Assembly: GCF_007741495.1 (NCBI RefSeq) | Contig: NZ_CP036262.1 | Span: 5,022,001 to 5,086,000 of the forward strand | Direction: 5' to 3' | Source: Roseimaritima multifibrata | GTDB lineage: Bacteria; Planctomycetota; Planctomycetia; Pirellulales; Pirellulaceae | Length of the DNA: 64,000 bases | Shown here: piece by piece, positions 51,430-60,273 of the stretch | Numbering within the stretch: position 1 is the stretch's first letter | Layout of the letters: each line of letters starts with the position of its first letter | Translations under genes and position numbers: made by a program | Notes under the pieces: generated by a model | Database searches by the model: none | Told to the model about the DNA's origin: nothing | The model's input: the letters and a program-made list of their open reading frames with translations, nothing else

Positions 51430-52869
51430 TTACTCCGCTTCCTCAGCGGTAAAGACCACTTTGTATTCTCGATCGGTATCGCAGGATCGTGGATTAGGCA
51501 CCAATATAAAGTCATCGGTGATCACGGGATTCAGATCTTGGCCTGCGGTCACCGTCGCGGTCTTGATGCGATTGGGCAGCCACATGACTATCGGGCGCCA
51601 GCCTCGCTGCGAGCCGTTCTCATTGATCGGTTTAAAGGAGTCTTCACCAGCCTGCGGATCGATCGTAAAGGTGTAGACTCCGTTTTCAATCGTTAGATTT
51701 TGCTCGTAAGCTTTTGGCATCGCGTGCATCCGAGCCTCCCAGGCCGGATCCCCATAAAAGGCTACGACGTCCCGGTCCCACATCAATCCGGTAGCATCAT
51801 GTTGCGTCAACCCCAACGATTTGCCTCGCGGCGTTGTTTGAATCGGCTTGCGCAACTGGACTCCTGGGCGACCTTCCACTTGATGCAGGTTACTGAAACC
51901 AGTTTCCAGACGATGGATCAGAGCATGATGATTTGCGTGAAATGCTTCGGCCAAAGTGTAACGTCCGGGCTGTTCCACAAAGTAATCCAGCACGCCCCAA
52001 CCTCCGTACCCATACCAAGTCGTAACGGTGTACCCGATCATCTGATGAACGCCAACGCTATTCATCCAAGCCAACGCCATCGCGTCCTTTCCATCAATGT
52101 GCCCCATCAAGCAATTGCCGATCGGCAACAGGACCTTGGGATTCTTGGAATCGATTTCAAACCGCTCGCCGGTGGTTGTCTGGCCAAACATCTGGCCATC
52201 TTGAGACCGAAAGTATCCGTTTCGATAGGCGAAACCGATTTGCCAATTTCGTTCGGTCGCGTGCCCCGAAGTCACAAACAGATCGGCATGATAGGAGGTT
52301 AACGTTTCGGCCAGAGCACGGGTCGTATCTTGGGGGCCTTGCCGTTGCTCCGCTGGCGTTCCAGGCCGCCGGACAACATGTTTCTGCGGAACCAATTCAT
52401 CATACAGGTCCGCTTCCATGCACATCTTCCAAGCAACCTCCGTCCCGCCGGCCACCTTTTCAATGATCAGCGGATCGCTCCGCTTAGCGATCAGGTTAGC
52501 GTTTTCAGCATCGAATCCTGTCAACACGCCCCACAGCGTATCAGTGTAAGGATCAGCGTCGAACCGCCGTGTCAGTTGATGCACATCGGCCACGAACTGC
52601 CGGCCCGCCTCTTGGGGTGTCGCGACGAAACAGGTGTAACGAGGATGCTGGACCTTCAATTCCTCCAACGCTTCGTCAACCTTTTCTTTCCAGACAACCA
52701 ACTTTGCTGCGGGATGTTTCTCTTGCAGCGTTTGCGTGACAGCTTGCCACCGAGGATCTTGGTGCGTTGATTGCGAAACGACAATCGCGTAAGAATCGGC
52801 AGCAAAAACGACTGAGACTTGCGAAAGCAGGACCAGTAAACCGCCCCAGCGGCAAAAAGACGAATACAT
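51430..52869 (-). CDS. Secreted caspase-fold-like (C25-type) hypothetical protein
   Basis: A 479-residue protein. ATG 52869 gives a clean signal peptide (WGGLLVLLSQVSVVFAA); earlier in-frame starts do not. The middle shows the gingipain/caspase arrangement: LFVTSGHATERNWQIGF with a Gly-His, and about 50 residues later LLPIGNCLMGHIDGKDAMAL with a conserved cysteine. The C-terminal 120 residues are beta-rich (NGVYTFTIDP). A C25-like cysteine protease is my best guess; no cleavage specificity can be read. It converges on the epimerase gene at 50379-51377. Confidence 0.6.
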   Translation of the reverse strand: MYSSFCRWGGLLVLLSQVSVVFAADSYAIVVSQSTHQDPRWQAVTQTLQEKHPAAKLVVWKEKVDEALEELKVQHPRYTCFVATPQEAGRQFVADVHQLTRRFDADPYTDTLWGVLTGFDAENANLIAKRSDPLIIEKVAGGTEVAWKMCMEADLYDELVPQKHVVRRPGTPAEQRQGPQDTTRALAETLTSYHADLFVTSGHATERNWQIGFAYRNGYFRSQDGQMFGQTTTGERFEIDSKNPKVLLPIGNCLMGHIDGKDAMALAWMNSVGVHQMIGYTVTTWYGYGGWGVLDYFVEQPGRYTLAEAFHANHHALIHRLETGFSNLHQVEGRPGVQLRKPIQTTPRGKSLGLTQHDATGLMWDRDVVAFYGDPAWEARMHAMPKAYEQNLTIENGVYTFTIDPQAGEDSFKPINENGSQRGWRPIVMWLPNRIKTATVTAGQDLNPVITDDFILVPNPRSCDTDREYKVVFTAEEAE

Positions 52870-53195
52870 AGATTTGGCGACCCGGGAGAACAATGAATGA
52901 AAGCGGCATTGGCCCGTATTGAATCCAAAGGTACATAGCGACCGGAATACGGGTCCGAACCGCCCCTTCGACCAGAGCACGCAAGAAGCACCCGCAACCG
53001 AGAAGAGCGACAGCCCAGGGTGCGAGAATGCCCTCTGTGCGGATTATAACTTCTGAAGCGATCGCATGGTGGGCAGTTACGTTGGTGATGCAATTGCTGG
53101 TATGCCATGTCCCAACTAGGTTACTTAGATCCTTAGTCGTTTATTGACTTTCCCGCGGTCTCCCTTTTCTTTTTAAACTCCAACCTCATCCCCAA

Positions 53196-54560
53196 ATGGC
53201 ACCCAGTTCATCGTTATTGATGAGCGTTGCGCGCGCACTGATCGGCCGCGGGTTGGGGGCTGCTGCGCAGTTGGTGGTGACGTTTGCCCTCGGACACCTA
53301 TTCGGTGCCGACGGGACGGGGACGTTTATGCTGGCGTTGACCTTTTTCCTGGTCTGTTCGCTGCTGGGCCGTCGAGGCTTAGATTTTGCGTTGCTGCGAA
53401 TTGCCAGCGAAGCCTGGGGAGCCGGGGAGAACGACCGATTTTGGAGCAACGTGTGGGCGGCGATTAAGGAGTCACTGATCTACTCCGTCGCCATCTCTAC
53501 CTGCCTCTTGTTGACAACCGGGTGGCTGGCTGAATCTGTCTTCCATGACCAGGCCCTTCGCCAGGTATTGCCATGGATCGCTTTAGCAATTCCGGGGTAT
53601 GCGGTCCTGGCACTCTGCAGCGAATGCCACAAGGCCATCGATCGCCCCGGAAGCGGCAATTTTTATCACACGGCCGCCGTCCCAATCATGTTCGTCGTGG
53701 TGTTGGGGATTCAGTACGCCTTTGAGCTGGAATCATTGCAGGGCGCTGCGATCGCTTATATGGTCGCCACGTACCTGGCCGCGGCCGTCGTTGCCGTATC
53801 CCTCTGGAAACATGCCGCTCCACCAAACGGAACACAACGCTTTCAGTCCCAGACCAACGAACTGCCTGCGATGCGAAAGGCAAGCATCCCGCTGATGGCG
53901 TATAGTTTGTTCTCAATGGCAGGAAGCTGGTTGCCATTGATCTGCTTGGGGATCTTTGCGACTTCCGACCAGGTGGGGCAATTCGGAGCTGCCAACCGGC
54001 TGTCGATCGCGATCATGTTCATTCTGTTGGCTTTCAACAGTGTGATTCCCGCTCGCTTCGCCCGGTTCTATGCAAAGAAAGATCTTGCCGCGATCGATCG
54101 GCTGGCTCGCAGCAGTTCGGCAGTGATGACCGCCGTCGCGTTGCCGCTAACGCTTTTCTATATTTTAAAAGGAGCTTGGATCCTTTCTTGGATGGGCCCC
54201 GATTTCCAGCCCGCGGTCTATGCGATTGGAATCCTGGCAGTCGGTCAGTTGATCAATGTCGCCACCGGTTCGGTTGGCTACCTGTTAATGATGACCGGAC
54301 ATGAAAGAGAACTGCGACGCGCGGCAACGCTGGGGTTCGCCGTTAATTGCCTCGGCTGCCTGACGATGATTCCCTTTTGGGGAATCGAAGGTGCCGCCAT
54401 CGCAGGTGCATTGGCGATCATTTTCGAAAACGTATCGGCAACGGTGTTGGCCTATCGCAAACTGGGGATTCTCTCGCTCCCTTGGCCTCGATTCCAGACG
54501 TCTCCGCTTGATTTCCCGAGAAGCGATATCCAACCACTGGAGAGAGAGACCAATGTCTGA
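53196..54560 (+). CDS. Polysaccharide flippase (Wzx/MATE-like)
   Basis: A 454-residue membrane protein with about 12-14 hydrophobic segments, beginning LIGRGLGAAAQLVVTFALGH and ending with a short polar tail. The pattern of the oligosaccharide flippase family is clear: QLINVATGSVGYLLMMTGHE and GIEGAAIAGALAIIFENVSA. It would move lipid-linked saccharide across the inner membrane. It starts the operon that continues with an O-antigen ligase-like gene (8-bp overlap) and a glycosyltransferase. Confidence 0.9.
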   Translation: MAPSSSLLMSVARALIGRGLGAAAQLVVTFALGHLFGADGTGTFMLALTFFLVCSLLGRRGLDFALLRIASEAWGAGENDRFWSNVWAAIKESLIYSVAISTCLLLTTGWLAESVFHDQALRQVLPWIALAIPGYAVLALCSECHKAIDRPGSGNFYHTAAVPIMFVVVLGIQYAFELESLQGAAIAYMVATYLAAAVVAVSLWKHAAPPNGTQRFQSQTNELPAMRKASIPLMAYSLFSMAGSWLPLICLGIFATSDQVGQFGAANRLSIAIMFILLAFNSVIPARFARFYAKKDLAAIDRLARSSSAVMTAVALPLTLFYILKGAWILSWMGPDFQPAVYAIGILAVGQLINVATGSVGYLLMMTGHERELRRAATLGFAVNCLGCLTMIPFWGIEGAAIAGALAIIFENVSATVLAYRKLGILSLPWPRFQTSPLDFPRSDIQPLERETNV

Positions 54561-55863
54561 ATCGACCCTATCGGATCGGGCGGAGATTCCTCTTCAACGT
54601 CCCCTCGAACACCATGCTCGCGGCGCGCTGGTTCAGCGTTTTGCTGAAATCGTCGTGCTGCTATTAGCGGTATTCGTTCCAATTGTGGTCGTTCCTTTGG
54701 GAGACCGATTTGGGACAAGCGATTTGATGCTTCCGGCGATCACCGGCATCCTACTATTCAGTCGTTTCCGAGGACGAGTGGAATGGAGCCACTGGTTGTT
54801 GGCGCTCTTCTTGGCAAGTGCGGCGATCTCTTTGTTGCAGATCACAGACGGCCGGCTGCAAATGAAATCGAGTCTAAAGTGGATTCGATTGCTGGGCATC
54901 TGTGCTCCCTTTTACCTCGGGGTCCGGATGCATGTTGACGAACGGCTTTTAAAGAAAGTGGGCTGGGGATTATTTTGGGGCGGCCTGGTGGCAATCCTGA
55001 TCAGTTTGGCGGTCTGGTGGTTACAGATTCCAATCCGCGATTCGCAACAAAAGCTCTGGTATCGGGGGAGCGGGGCGGCGCTTCGGGCGGGTGGCTTAGT
55101 GGGCGAAACGACTCACTTCGGACACCTGACCGCAACTTGGATGACGCTGTCGGCAAGCCTGCTTGTTTTTGCAAATCGAGTGCGACAGTGGCGGTGGGTT
55201 TTAGCGATCCTGCTGGGGTTTGGATTGTTCGCCATTTTTGCGGCGTCCAGTCGGTCTGCGATTATCAACTTGGTGGGAACCGTGATCGGCGTGTGGCTTA
55301 GTTTTCGCTTCCACCCCCGCAGCCTTTCGAATGTGGTGATCGGAGCGTTTGCCGTTCTGATGCTACTGGTTTCAAGTTTCGTCGTGCTGCAGATCGCAAA
55401 TCGCTCGGGGGCTTTGCCGTCGTCCTCGCGAATCGGTCATCAAATCGACCGTTTCTTGCCATCCGAATCGAACAGCGTGAACCGCTTTTCCAGTGGCCGC
55501 CTGGAATCATGGGAACGCTACCTGCGACTGGCGAACAAACATATTCTGCTGGGCTGCGGCTATAAAAACAGCCCGTCCTTGATCCCTGGCCGAGTCCCCG
55601 ACAACAGTATCCTTTCGGTGTTATTAGAAACGGGTACCGTTGGCCTAAGCCTAATGGTTGCCTTTGTCGGTTCATTGCTTTTGGTGCTGTTCCACTGCGG
55701 ACGCAAAGGCAATCCGTATGCGGTGCTGCTAACAGGGGTCTGGTGTGGGCAAGCGATGCAAGCGTTACTGGGGGACACGTATACGTTGTGGCTGTCGATG
55801 CCGGTGCTGTATCTGGTGACGGGGCTTGTCATTCAGTACCCCCGTGAGGACGAGTACACCTGA
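54553..55863 (+). CDS. O-antigen ligase/polymerase-like membrane protein
   Basis: A 436-residue membrane protein with about 11 hydrophobic segments. ATG 54553 is chosen because it overlaps the flippase stop by 8 bp and follows GAGAGAGA; the open frame extends further left but only as a shadow. The periplasmic loop near residues 295-340 contains RFSSGRLESWERYLRL and LLGCGYKNSPSLIPGRVPDN, with the arginine-rich WaaL/Wzy-like loop and a C-terminal HN-type replacement. It would polymerise or transfer surface polysaccharide. Same operon as the flippase. Confidence 0.82.
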   Translation: MSESTLSDRAEIPLQRPLEHHARGALVQRFAEIVVLLLAVFVPIVVVPLGDRFGTSDLMLPAITGILLFSRFRGRVEWSHWLLALFLASAAISLLQITDGRLQMKSSLKWIRLLGICAPFYLGVRMHVDERLLKKVGWGLFWGGLVAILISLAVWWLQIPIRDSQQKLWYRGSGAALRAGGLVGETTHFGHLTATWMTLSASLLVFANRVRQWRWVLAILLGFGLFAIFAASSRSAIINLVGTVIGVWLSFRFHPRSLSNVVIGAFAVLMLLVSSFVVLQIANRSGALPSSSRIGHQIDRFLPSESNSVNRFSSGRLESWERYLRLANKHILLGCGYKNSPSLIPGRVPDNSILSVLLETGTVGLSLMVAFVGSLLLVLFHCGRKGNPYAVLLTGVWCGQAMQALLGDTYTLWLSMPVLYLVTGLVIQYPREDEYT

Positions 55864-56963
55864 TGCGAATCTTACAAGTTGTTGCAGATGGGACTCCAGG
55901 GGGCGGAACCACCAACGTGCTGGCCCTTAGCGAAGACCTGATTGAGCGAGGCGTGCAGGTCGCGTTCTGCACCCAGCAGAACTCATACGCCAGCGAACAC
56001 GCGGCGAGCCTCGGTGCCCAGGTGGTTGGCGACATCGATTTTTTCAAAGGGCGTTTAGACCGCCAGGCGGCCGCTAAACTGGGCGATGTGGTGCGAAATG
56101 CGAAAGCGGATATCGTCCACCTACATGGTGGTCGAGCCGCCTTCTTTTATGCTCGTAGCGGTACATGCAAACTGGGGCTCTCGGCGTATACGGTTCGCGG
56201 TTATCACTTCCTTCGCAAACCTTTCTGGCAACGGCAACTGGCCGCGATGGCGGAACGTCGAAGCAGTCGCTGTATCGACCAGACCGTTTTAGTCTGTCAC
56301 TACGACCAACGCTTGGCCGCTTCCTACCGCTTATTGCCAGCGGGAAAACAGGGGGTGGTTATCCATAACGGAATTCGAATTTCCGACATCCCGCTCCAAA
56401 GTCCAACTGCCGACATGCGGCGGATTGCGGTCCTAGGACGTTTAACCTTACAAAAAGATCCTCACCTTGTGCTGGATATCGCTCGCCGCATGCAACCGAG
56501 CGGATTTCATTTTGACCTTATCGGCGGCGGGGATTTAGAAAAAGAGATCCGTTCACGGATAACCGATCAGCAAATCGACAATGTGACCGTCCATGGTTCA
56601 TTGCCCCGCGAACAAGCTTTGGCAACGATGCAACAGTGTGGTCAATTTTTGTTAGCATCTCGCTGGGAGGGCCTGCCAATCGCTCCGGTCGAAGCAATGC
56701 AGATGGGGCTGGGCGTTGTCGTTAGCGATGTCAGCGGAAACGGGGAGGTTGTTGACAACGGAGCCACCGGTTTTGTGGTGAAACAAGACGATATCGAAGG
56801 CTACGAAACAGCCTTGCAATTCCTGGCCAATGATCCCGCGCAGCGTGATGCGATGATCGAAGCAGGACGAACAAAAGTTGCATCTCACTTCACGCGGCAG
56901 CGTGTTGTCCGTCAATACTACCAAATGTACGAAGACCTACTAAAACATGGACACGGACGCTAA
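55863..56963 (+). CDS. Glycosyltransferase (GT4-like)
   Basis: A 366-residue GT-B enzyme. ATG 55863 overlaps the previous stop by one base (TGATG). The N-terminal domain begins MRILQVVADGTPGGGTTNVL, and the C-terminal domain has IAVLGRLTLQKDPHLVLDIA, FDLIGGGDLEKEIRS and the family EX7E region as SRWEGLPIAPVEAMQMGLGV. It would add a sugar to the polysaccharide exported by the flippase. The next gene, birA, overlaps its end by 17 bp. Confidence 0.9.
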   Translation: MRILQVVADGTPGGGTTNVLALSEDLIERGVQVAFCTQQNSYASEHAASLGAQVVGDIDFFKGRLDRQAAAKLGDVVRNAKADIVHLHGGRAAFFYARSGTCKLGLSAYTVRGYHFLRKPFWQRQLAAMAERRSSRCIDQTVLVCHYDQRLAASYRLLPAGKQGVVIHNGIRISDIPLQSPTADMRRIAVLGRLTLQKDPHLVLDIARRMQPSGFHFDLIGGGDLEKEIRSRITDQQIDNVTVHGSLPREQALATMQQCGQFLLASRWEGLPIAPVEAMQMGLGVVVSDVSGNGEVVDNGATGFVVKQDDIEGYETALQFLANDPAQRDAMIEAGRTKVASHFTRQRVVRQYYQMYEDLLKHGHGR

Positions 56964-57789
56964 CGAACCTTCCTCACGTCTACAGTGTCAAGGAACGGTC
57001 GATCCACTTGGAGTGCAGGCGATCCGGCAGATCCTCGCTAATGGAATCTGCCAAACCGCCGCTTACCACGAAGCGACTTCTTCTACCAATACATGGGCAC
57101 TGAACGAATCCGTCGAAGCCGATTCGTTGCCACGATTAGTCGTCGCGGACAGCCAGACCGCCGGCCGCGGACGACTGGGACGCAACTGGCATTCGGATCA
57201 AGGGACGCTGACGTTCTCGCTGCGAGTTTCGGCAACCGCACTGAATCTGTCGTCAGCGGTTAGCCCGATGATCGCCTTAGCCGCGGGGATGGGCGTCGCC
57301 GACGCTATCGAGCACCGTCTAGCTCCGCTGCGGGTGCAACTGAAATGGCCCAATGACGTTTATCTGGGAAACCGTAAGATTGCCGGGATCCTGGTCGAAG
57401 CGACTGGCCCCAAAGCCGAACGCGTCGTGGTCGGAGTCGGCATCAATATCGATACGCGATTCGAGCAAGCGGCTGAGCCGTTATCCGCGACGGCAACGTC
57501 TCTATCCGAAGCCGCAACCACGGGGCTTACGCGATACGAGCTACTCCCTTCGGTCGTGCAGCAAATCGTTGCTAGAATCAACCAACTGAATCAGCAGACT
57601 AGCGAATTTTTGGATGAATACCGCACACGCTGCTACCTAACGGGGAAAACGATTCGGATCGAACGCCCCGACCGGATCTTCACCGGCACCGTGCAGGGAG
57701 TGGCTACCGATGGCGGCCTAACCGTCGTGACCCCAACAGGGCCAGAAACCATCTATTCTGGTGTCATTGAAATCCTCGCCGCGAAGTAA
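56947..57789 (+). CDS. birA: Biotin--[acetyl-CoA-carboxylase] ligase
   Basis: A 280-residue biotin protein ligase that attaches biotin to the carboxyl carrier of acetyl-CoA carboxylase via biotinyl-AMP. Core motifs are TSSTNTWAL, SQTAGRGRLGRNWHSDQGTL, VQLKWPNDVYLGNRKIAGIL and VGVGINIDT; the C-terminal SH3-like part ends TVVTPTGPETIYSGVIEIL. No N-terminal DNA-binding domain is present, so it is not a biotin-operon repressor. It overlaps the glycosyltransferase gene, an unexpected partner. Confidence 0.93.
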   Translation: MDTDANEPSSRLQCQGTVDPLGVQAIRQILANGICQTAAYHEATSSTNTWALNESVEADSLPRLVVADSQTAGRGRLGRNWHSDQGTLTFSLRVSATALNLSSAVSPMIALAAGMGVADAIEHRLAPLRVQLKWPNDVYLGNRKIAGILVEATGPKAERVVVGVGINIDTRFEQAAEPLSATATSLSEAATTGLTRYELLPSVVQQIVARINQLNQQTSEFLDEYRTRCYLTGKTIRIERPDRIFTGTVQGVATDGGLTVVTPTGPETIYSGVIEILAAK

Positions 57790-57823
57790 ACGCCCCCTTT
57801 AGCAAACCAACAAGGACCTCTTC

Positions 57824-58750
57824 ATGGAAGCGATCATTGACTGGCTTTCTTCGCTGCAATGGGAACGCTTGATCCCCGAATGGATCGGCAAAGCACTCGG
57901 TTTCCTTTCTGGTTTTGTCGCCAGTTGGTTCCTGCTTTTCCGGCGGCGTCTAAATGCGATTCAGAAAGCCCAATCCGGGGATTCGGACGACATCATCTTC
58001 CAAATGCATGTTCTCCACCCGAACCCTTCAGAGGATACGGGGCAGCGTGACGAGGAACAGCCGAATGCCAGCGATTCAGAGTTGCAGCCAGAAAATCCTG
58101 GCCCCACGAAAGCGACTGCGAAAAGGCATGCCAGTCACACGCTATTATTTCGCAACATCGCCCCTAAGACGACCTTGAACCAGTTGTATGACAACATCGC
58201 AGTCCGCGAGGAACTACAGAAGTTTGCGGATCAAACATCGCTTAATGATCCTGTACTGGACACCACCGGGACGCTCGGTTTTGAAATACTGAACGATGCG
58301 TTGGGGCACATCGCAGGCTTGATGGCGATCACCTCGGAACCGCGTGAACCATGGCTATTCGCGATGACCTGCGAAGACCGGCAAGTCGTTCGCAAACGGT
58401 GCATCCGTTGCTTCTTAATCCGTCCCGAGGATCTCGAGAAATTTGCAAACTGGACCTGGTGCCAAGAAGAGGTCGCGGTCGAAAAACCTTGGCATTGGTT
58501 CCGCGTAATCGCGTTGCACCGGATGGCCATTTTGTGGCGAAGCGAACAGCAAGCGACCCTCCGGTCTGGGCAGTCCGACGAACGAGCCATGCCGATGGTC
58601 GATTCTCAAACCAAACATGACCGCGTCCGTACGATCTCGGTCGGAATGAACACTCAGGAGCAACCGATCGGTTCGCCTCATCAAATCGACTGGACGGCTC
58701 ATTTACCTGACCTCCAAAAACTTGGCATCGAACTGGTTTCGCAAGAATGA
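57824..58750 (+). CDS. Membrane-anchored hypothetical protein
   Basis: A 308-residue protein from ATG 57824. Residues 20-42 (WIGKALGFLSGFVASWFLLF) form one N-terminal membrane helix. The acidic linker that follows contains many E, S and P residues. The C-terminal 200 residues are predicted soluble, with HTLLFRNIAPKTTLNQLYDN and LFAMTCEDRQVVRKRCIRCF, and two cysteines in CIRCF. No family recognised. ATGA overlap with the MarC gene suggests cotranscription. Confidence 0.7.
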   Translation: MEAIIDWLSSLQWERLIPEWIGKALGFLSGFVASWFLLFRRRLNAIQKAQSGDSDDIIFQMHVLHPNPSEDTGQRDEEQPNASDSELQPENPGPTKATAKRHASHTLLFRNIAPKTTLNQLYDNIAVREELQKFADQTSLNDPVLDTTGTLGFEILNDALGHIAGLMAITSEPREPWLFAMTCEDRQVVRKRCIRCFLIRPEDLEKFANWTWCQEEVAVEKPWHWFRVIALHRMAILWRSEQQATLRSGQSDERAMPMVDSQTKHDRVRTISVGMNTQEQPIGSPHQIDWTAHLPDLQKLGIELVSQE

Positions 58751-59352
58751 ACTGGGAAGACGTAGCCTCCGCCACTTTGACGCTTGTTTTGATCATGGAT
58801 CCGCTGGGAAACGTGCCGGTCTTTCATGCCGTGTTGTCTCAGGTCCCCGCAGAGCGACGCATCAAAGTCCTGACTCGCGAGCTGGGGATTGCGTTCATTA
58901 TCCTGCTCGGTTTTTTGCTGACAGGAAATTTCCTTCTTGCTTTCCTAGGGCTAACGCAGCCCTCGCTTAACATCGCAGGGGGAGTTTTACTGTTCATTAT
59001 CTCGCTGCGGATGATCTTTCCTGGGCGGCACGAAGCGAGCGAGGAAACTGAATCCGACGAGCCTTTCATTGTGCCGCTGGCGGTACCGTTGATAGCCGGA
59101 CCGTCAACGATCGCCGTGCTCCTTCTGTTAAGTTCCAATCAGCCCGAGAAATTGCTGGAATGGGGCATCGCCCTCTGTATCGCGTGGCTTGGCACGACCA
59201 TTCTGCTGGTCGCATCGCCAAGGATCATGCAACGAATCGGCAACCGAGGGGCTCGAGCGATGGAGCGTCTGATGGGAATGATTTTGGTCATCCTAGCGAC
59301 TCAAATGCTGTTAGACGGAATCCGTGATTTCATTACCAGCCTGTCGATCTAG
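58747..59352 (+). CDS. MarC/UPF0056-family membrane protein
   Basis: A 201-residue protein with six hydrophobic segments. The family pattern is clear: LTLVLIMDPLGNVPVFHAVL at the start, SLNIAGGVLLFIISLRMIF in the middle, and PLAVPLIAGPSTIAVLLLL. Despite the gene name, MarC is not needed for multiple antibiotic resistance; the function is unknown. It overlaps the preceding gene by 4 bp. Confidence 0.9.
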   Translation: MNWEDVASATLTLVLIMDPLGNVPVFHAVLSQVPAERRIKVLTRELGIAFIILLGFLLTGNFLLAFLGLTQPSLNIAGGVLLFIISLRMIFPGRHEASEETESDEPFIVPLAVPLIAGPSTIAVLLLLSSNQPEKLLEWGIALCIAWLGTTILLVASPRIMQRIGNRGARAMERLMGMILVILATQMLLDGIRDFITSLSI

Positions 59353-59715
59353 CATCCGGTCGAAGCCCTCAAGCGGTTTTCAGCTTGTGAAGTTTGGGCG
59401 GCCGAATTACTGCGAATTTTTGGGCAAGAAAATGGGGGCAAGAAAATGAGAGCCGGTACCAGTCTGAACCAATTCGGATATCCGAGCCCAGCTTTCCATA
59501 CGATCCTTGTCATTTTCTTGCCCCCATCTTCTTGCCCCATTTTCATTCACCCAGCAAACGATGAAGTTCGCACGACCGATCGCGATAAGAAATATTGCAT
59601 GCGTTGTGTAGATTTCGTAGGGTTCCGCTAAGAACGTTTCGATTTCGTCTTTCGGAACACATGTCACAGACGCAAAAGCCATTCGCTTTTGAAGCTTTCC
59701 CTCGGAGAAACGACG
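59353..59715. other. Intergenic segment with inverted repeat
   Basis: No gene is supported here. Arms at 59421-59449 and 59510-59540 (words GGGCAAGAAAATGGGGG and CATTTTCTTGCCCCCAT) would form a long hairpin with a loop of about 60 bp. Similar GGGGCAAGAA repeats are known in planctomycete intergenic DNA. The minus-strand frame 59407-59682 only reads through this repeat. Confidence 0.65.
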
Positions 59716-60057
59716 ATGCGGAATCGCATTTTCATTGCTGGAATCCTGTTCGCCACCTGTTTGTTGCCTACGGTTTGGGCTAATTCAGAAATTAGCCAAG
59801 AGAAAAAAGAAGAAGTCCGGTACCGCTGCGTTGAATGGCAAACCAAGCACATCCACGAAGCCGACCAAGCAAAAAAAATCAGCAAAACCTTGACCGACCT
59901 TAAATGCGAAGTCAAGCAAGAGCAGCACAATGGCCATGTCGACCTGAAATATCGTTGCCCTGAATGGCGGCGGATGCTGTTGGATAGCCACGACGATGCC
60001 CACAAGTGGGAAAAATGGTTGAAAACTTACGGTTTTCAAACCGAGCATCACCACTAA
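59716..60057 (+). CDS. Small exported hypothetical protein
   Basis: A 113-residue protein from ATG 59716; TTTCCCTCGGAGAAACGACG supplies the ribosome-binding site. Residues 4-22 form a signal peptide (RIFIAGILFATCLLPTVWA). The mature chain has two copies of a YRCxEW motif (VRYRCVEWQ and LKYRCPEWR) and ends in three histidines (EHHH). Charged helices lie between. It could bind metal; no family recognised. Confidence 0.7.
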   Translation: MRNRIFIAGILFATCLLPTVWANSEISQEKKEEVRYRCVEWQTKHIHEADQAKKISKTLTDLKCEVKQEQHNGHVDLKYRCPEWRRMLLDSHDDAHKWEKWLKTYGFQTEHHH

Positions 60058-60273
60058 GACCGTCGGACTCTGACGTTCAGAGACCGAAAAGGGGTGGGCG
60101 AGATTCCTGCCTCGGCATTTTCGTTGAATGCACGACAACCACGGTGAGTCGTGCGGAGAAGTGTCAAAAATCAAGATTCCAAGAAAGCTTGGCAAACCCT
60201 CGACTGTGCAAATTCGGTTAAAATCGAAGGATCTTGTTTTCACAATGCCTTCCTGACCACCGAATGCCCACCG

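Noticed and set aside
59407-59682. Minus-strand frame of 91 codons
   Set aside because: It reads through the intergenic inverted repeat and shows no protein features.
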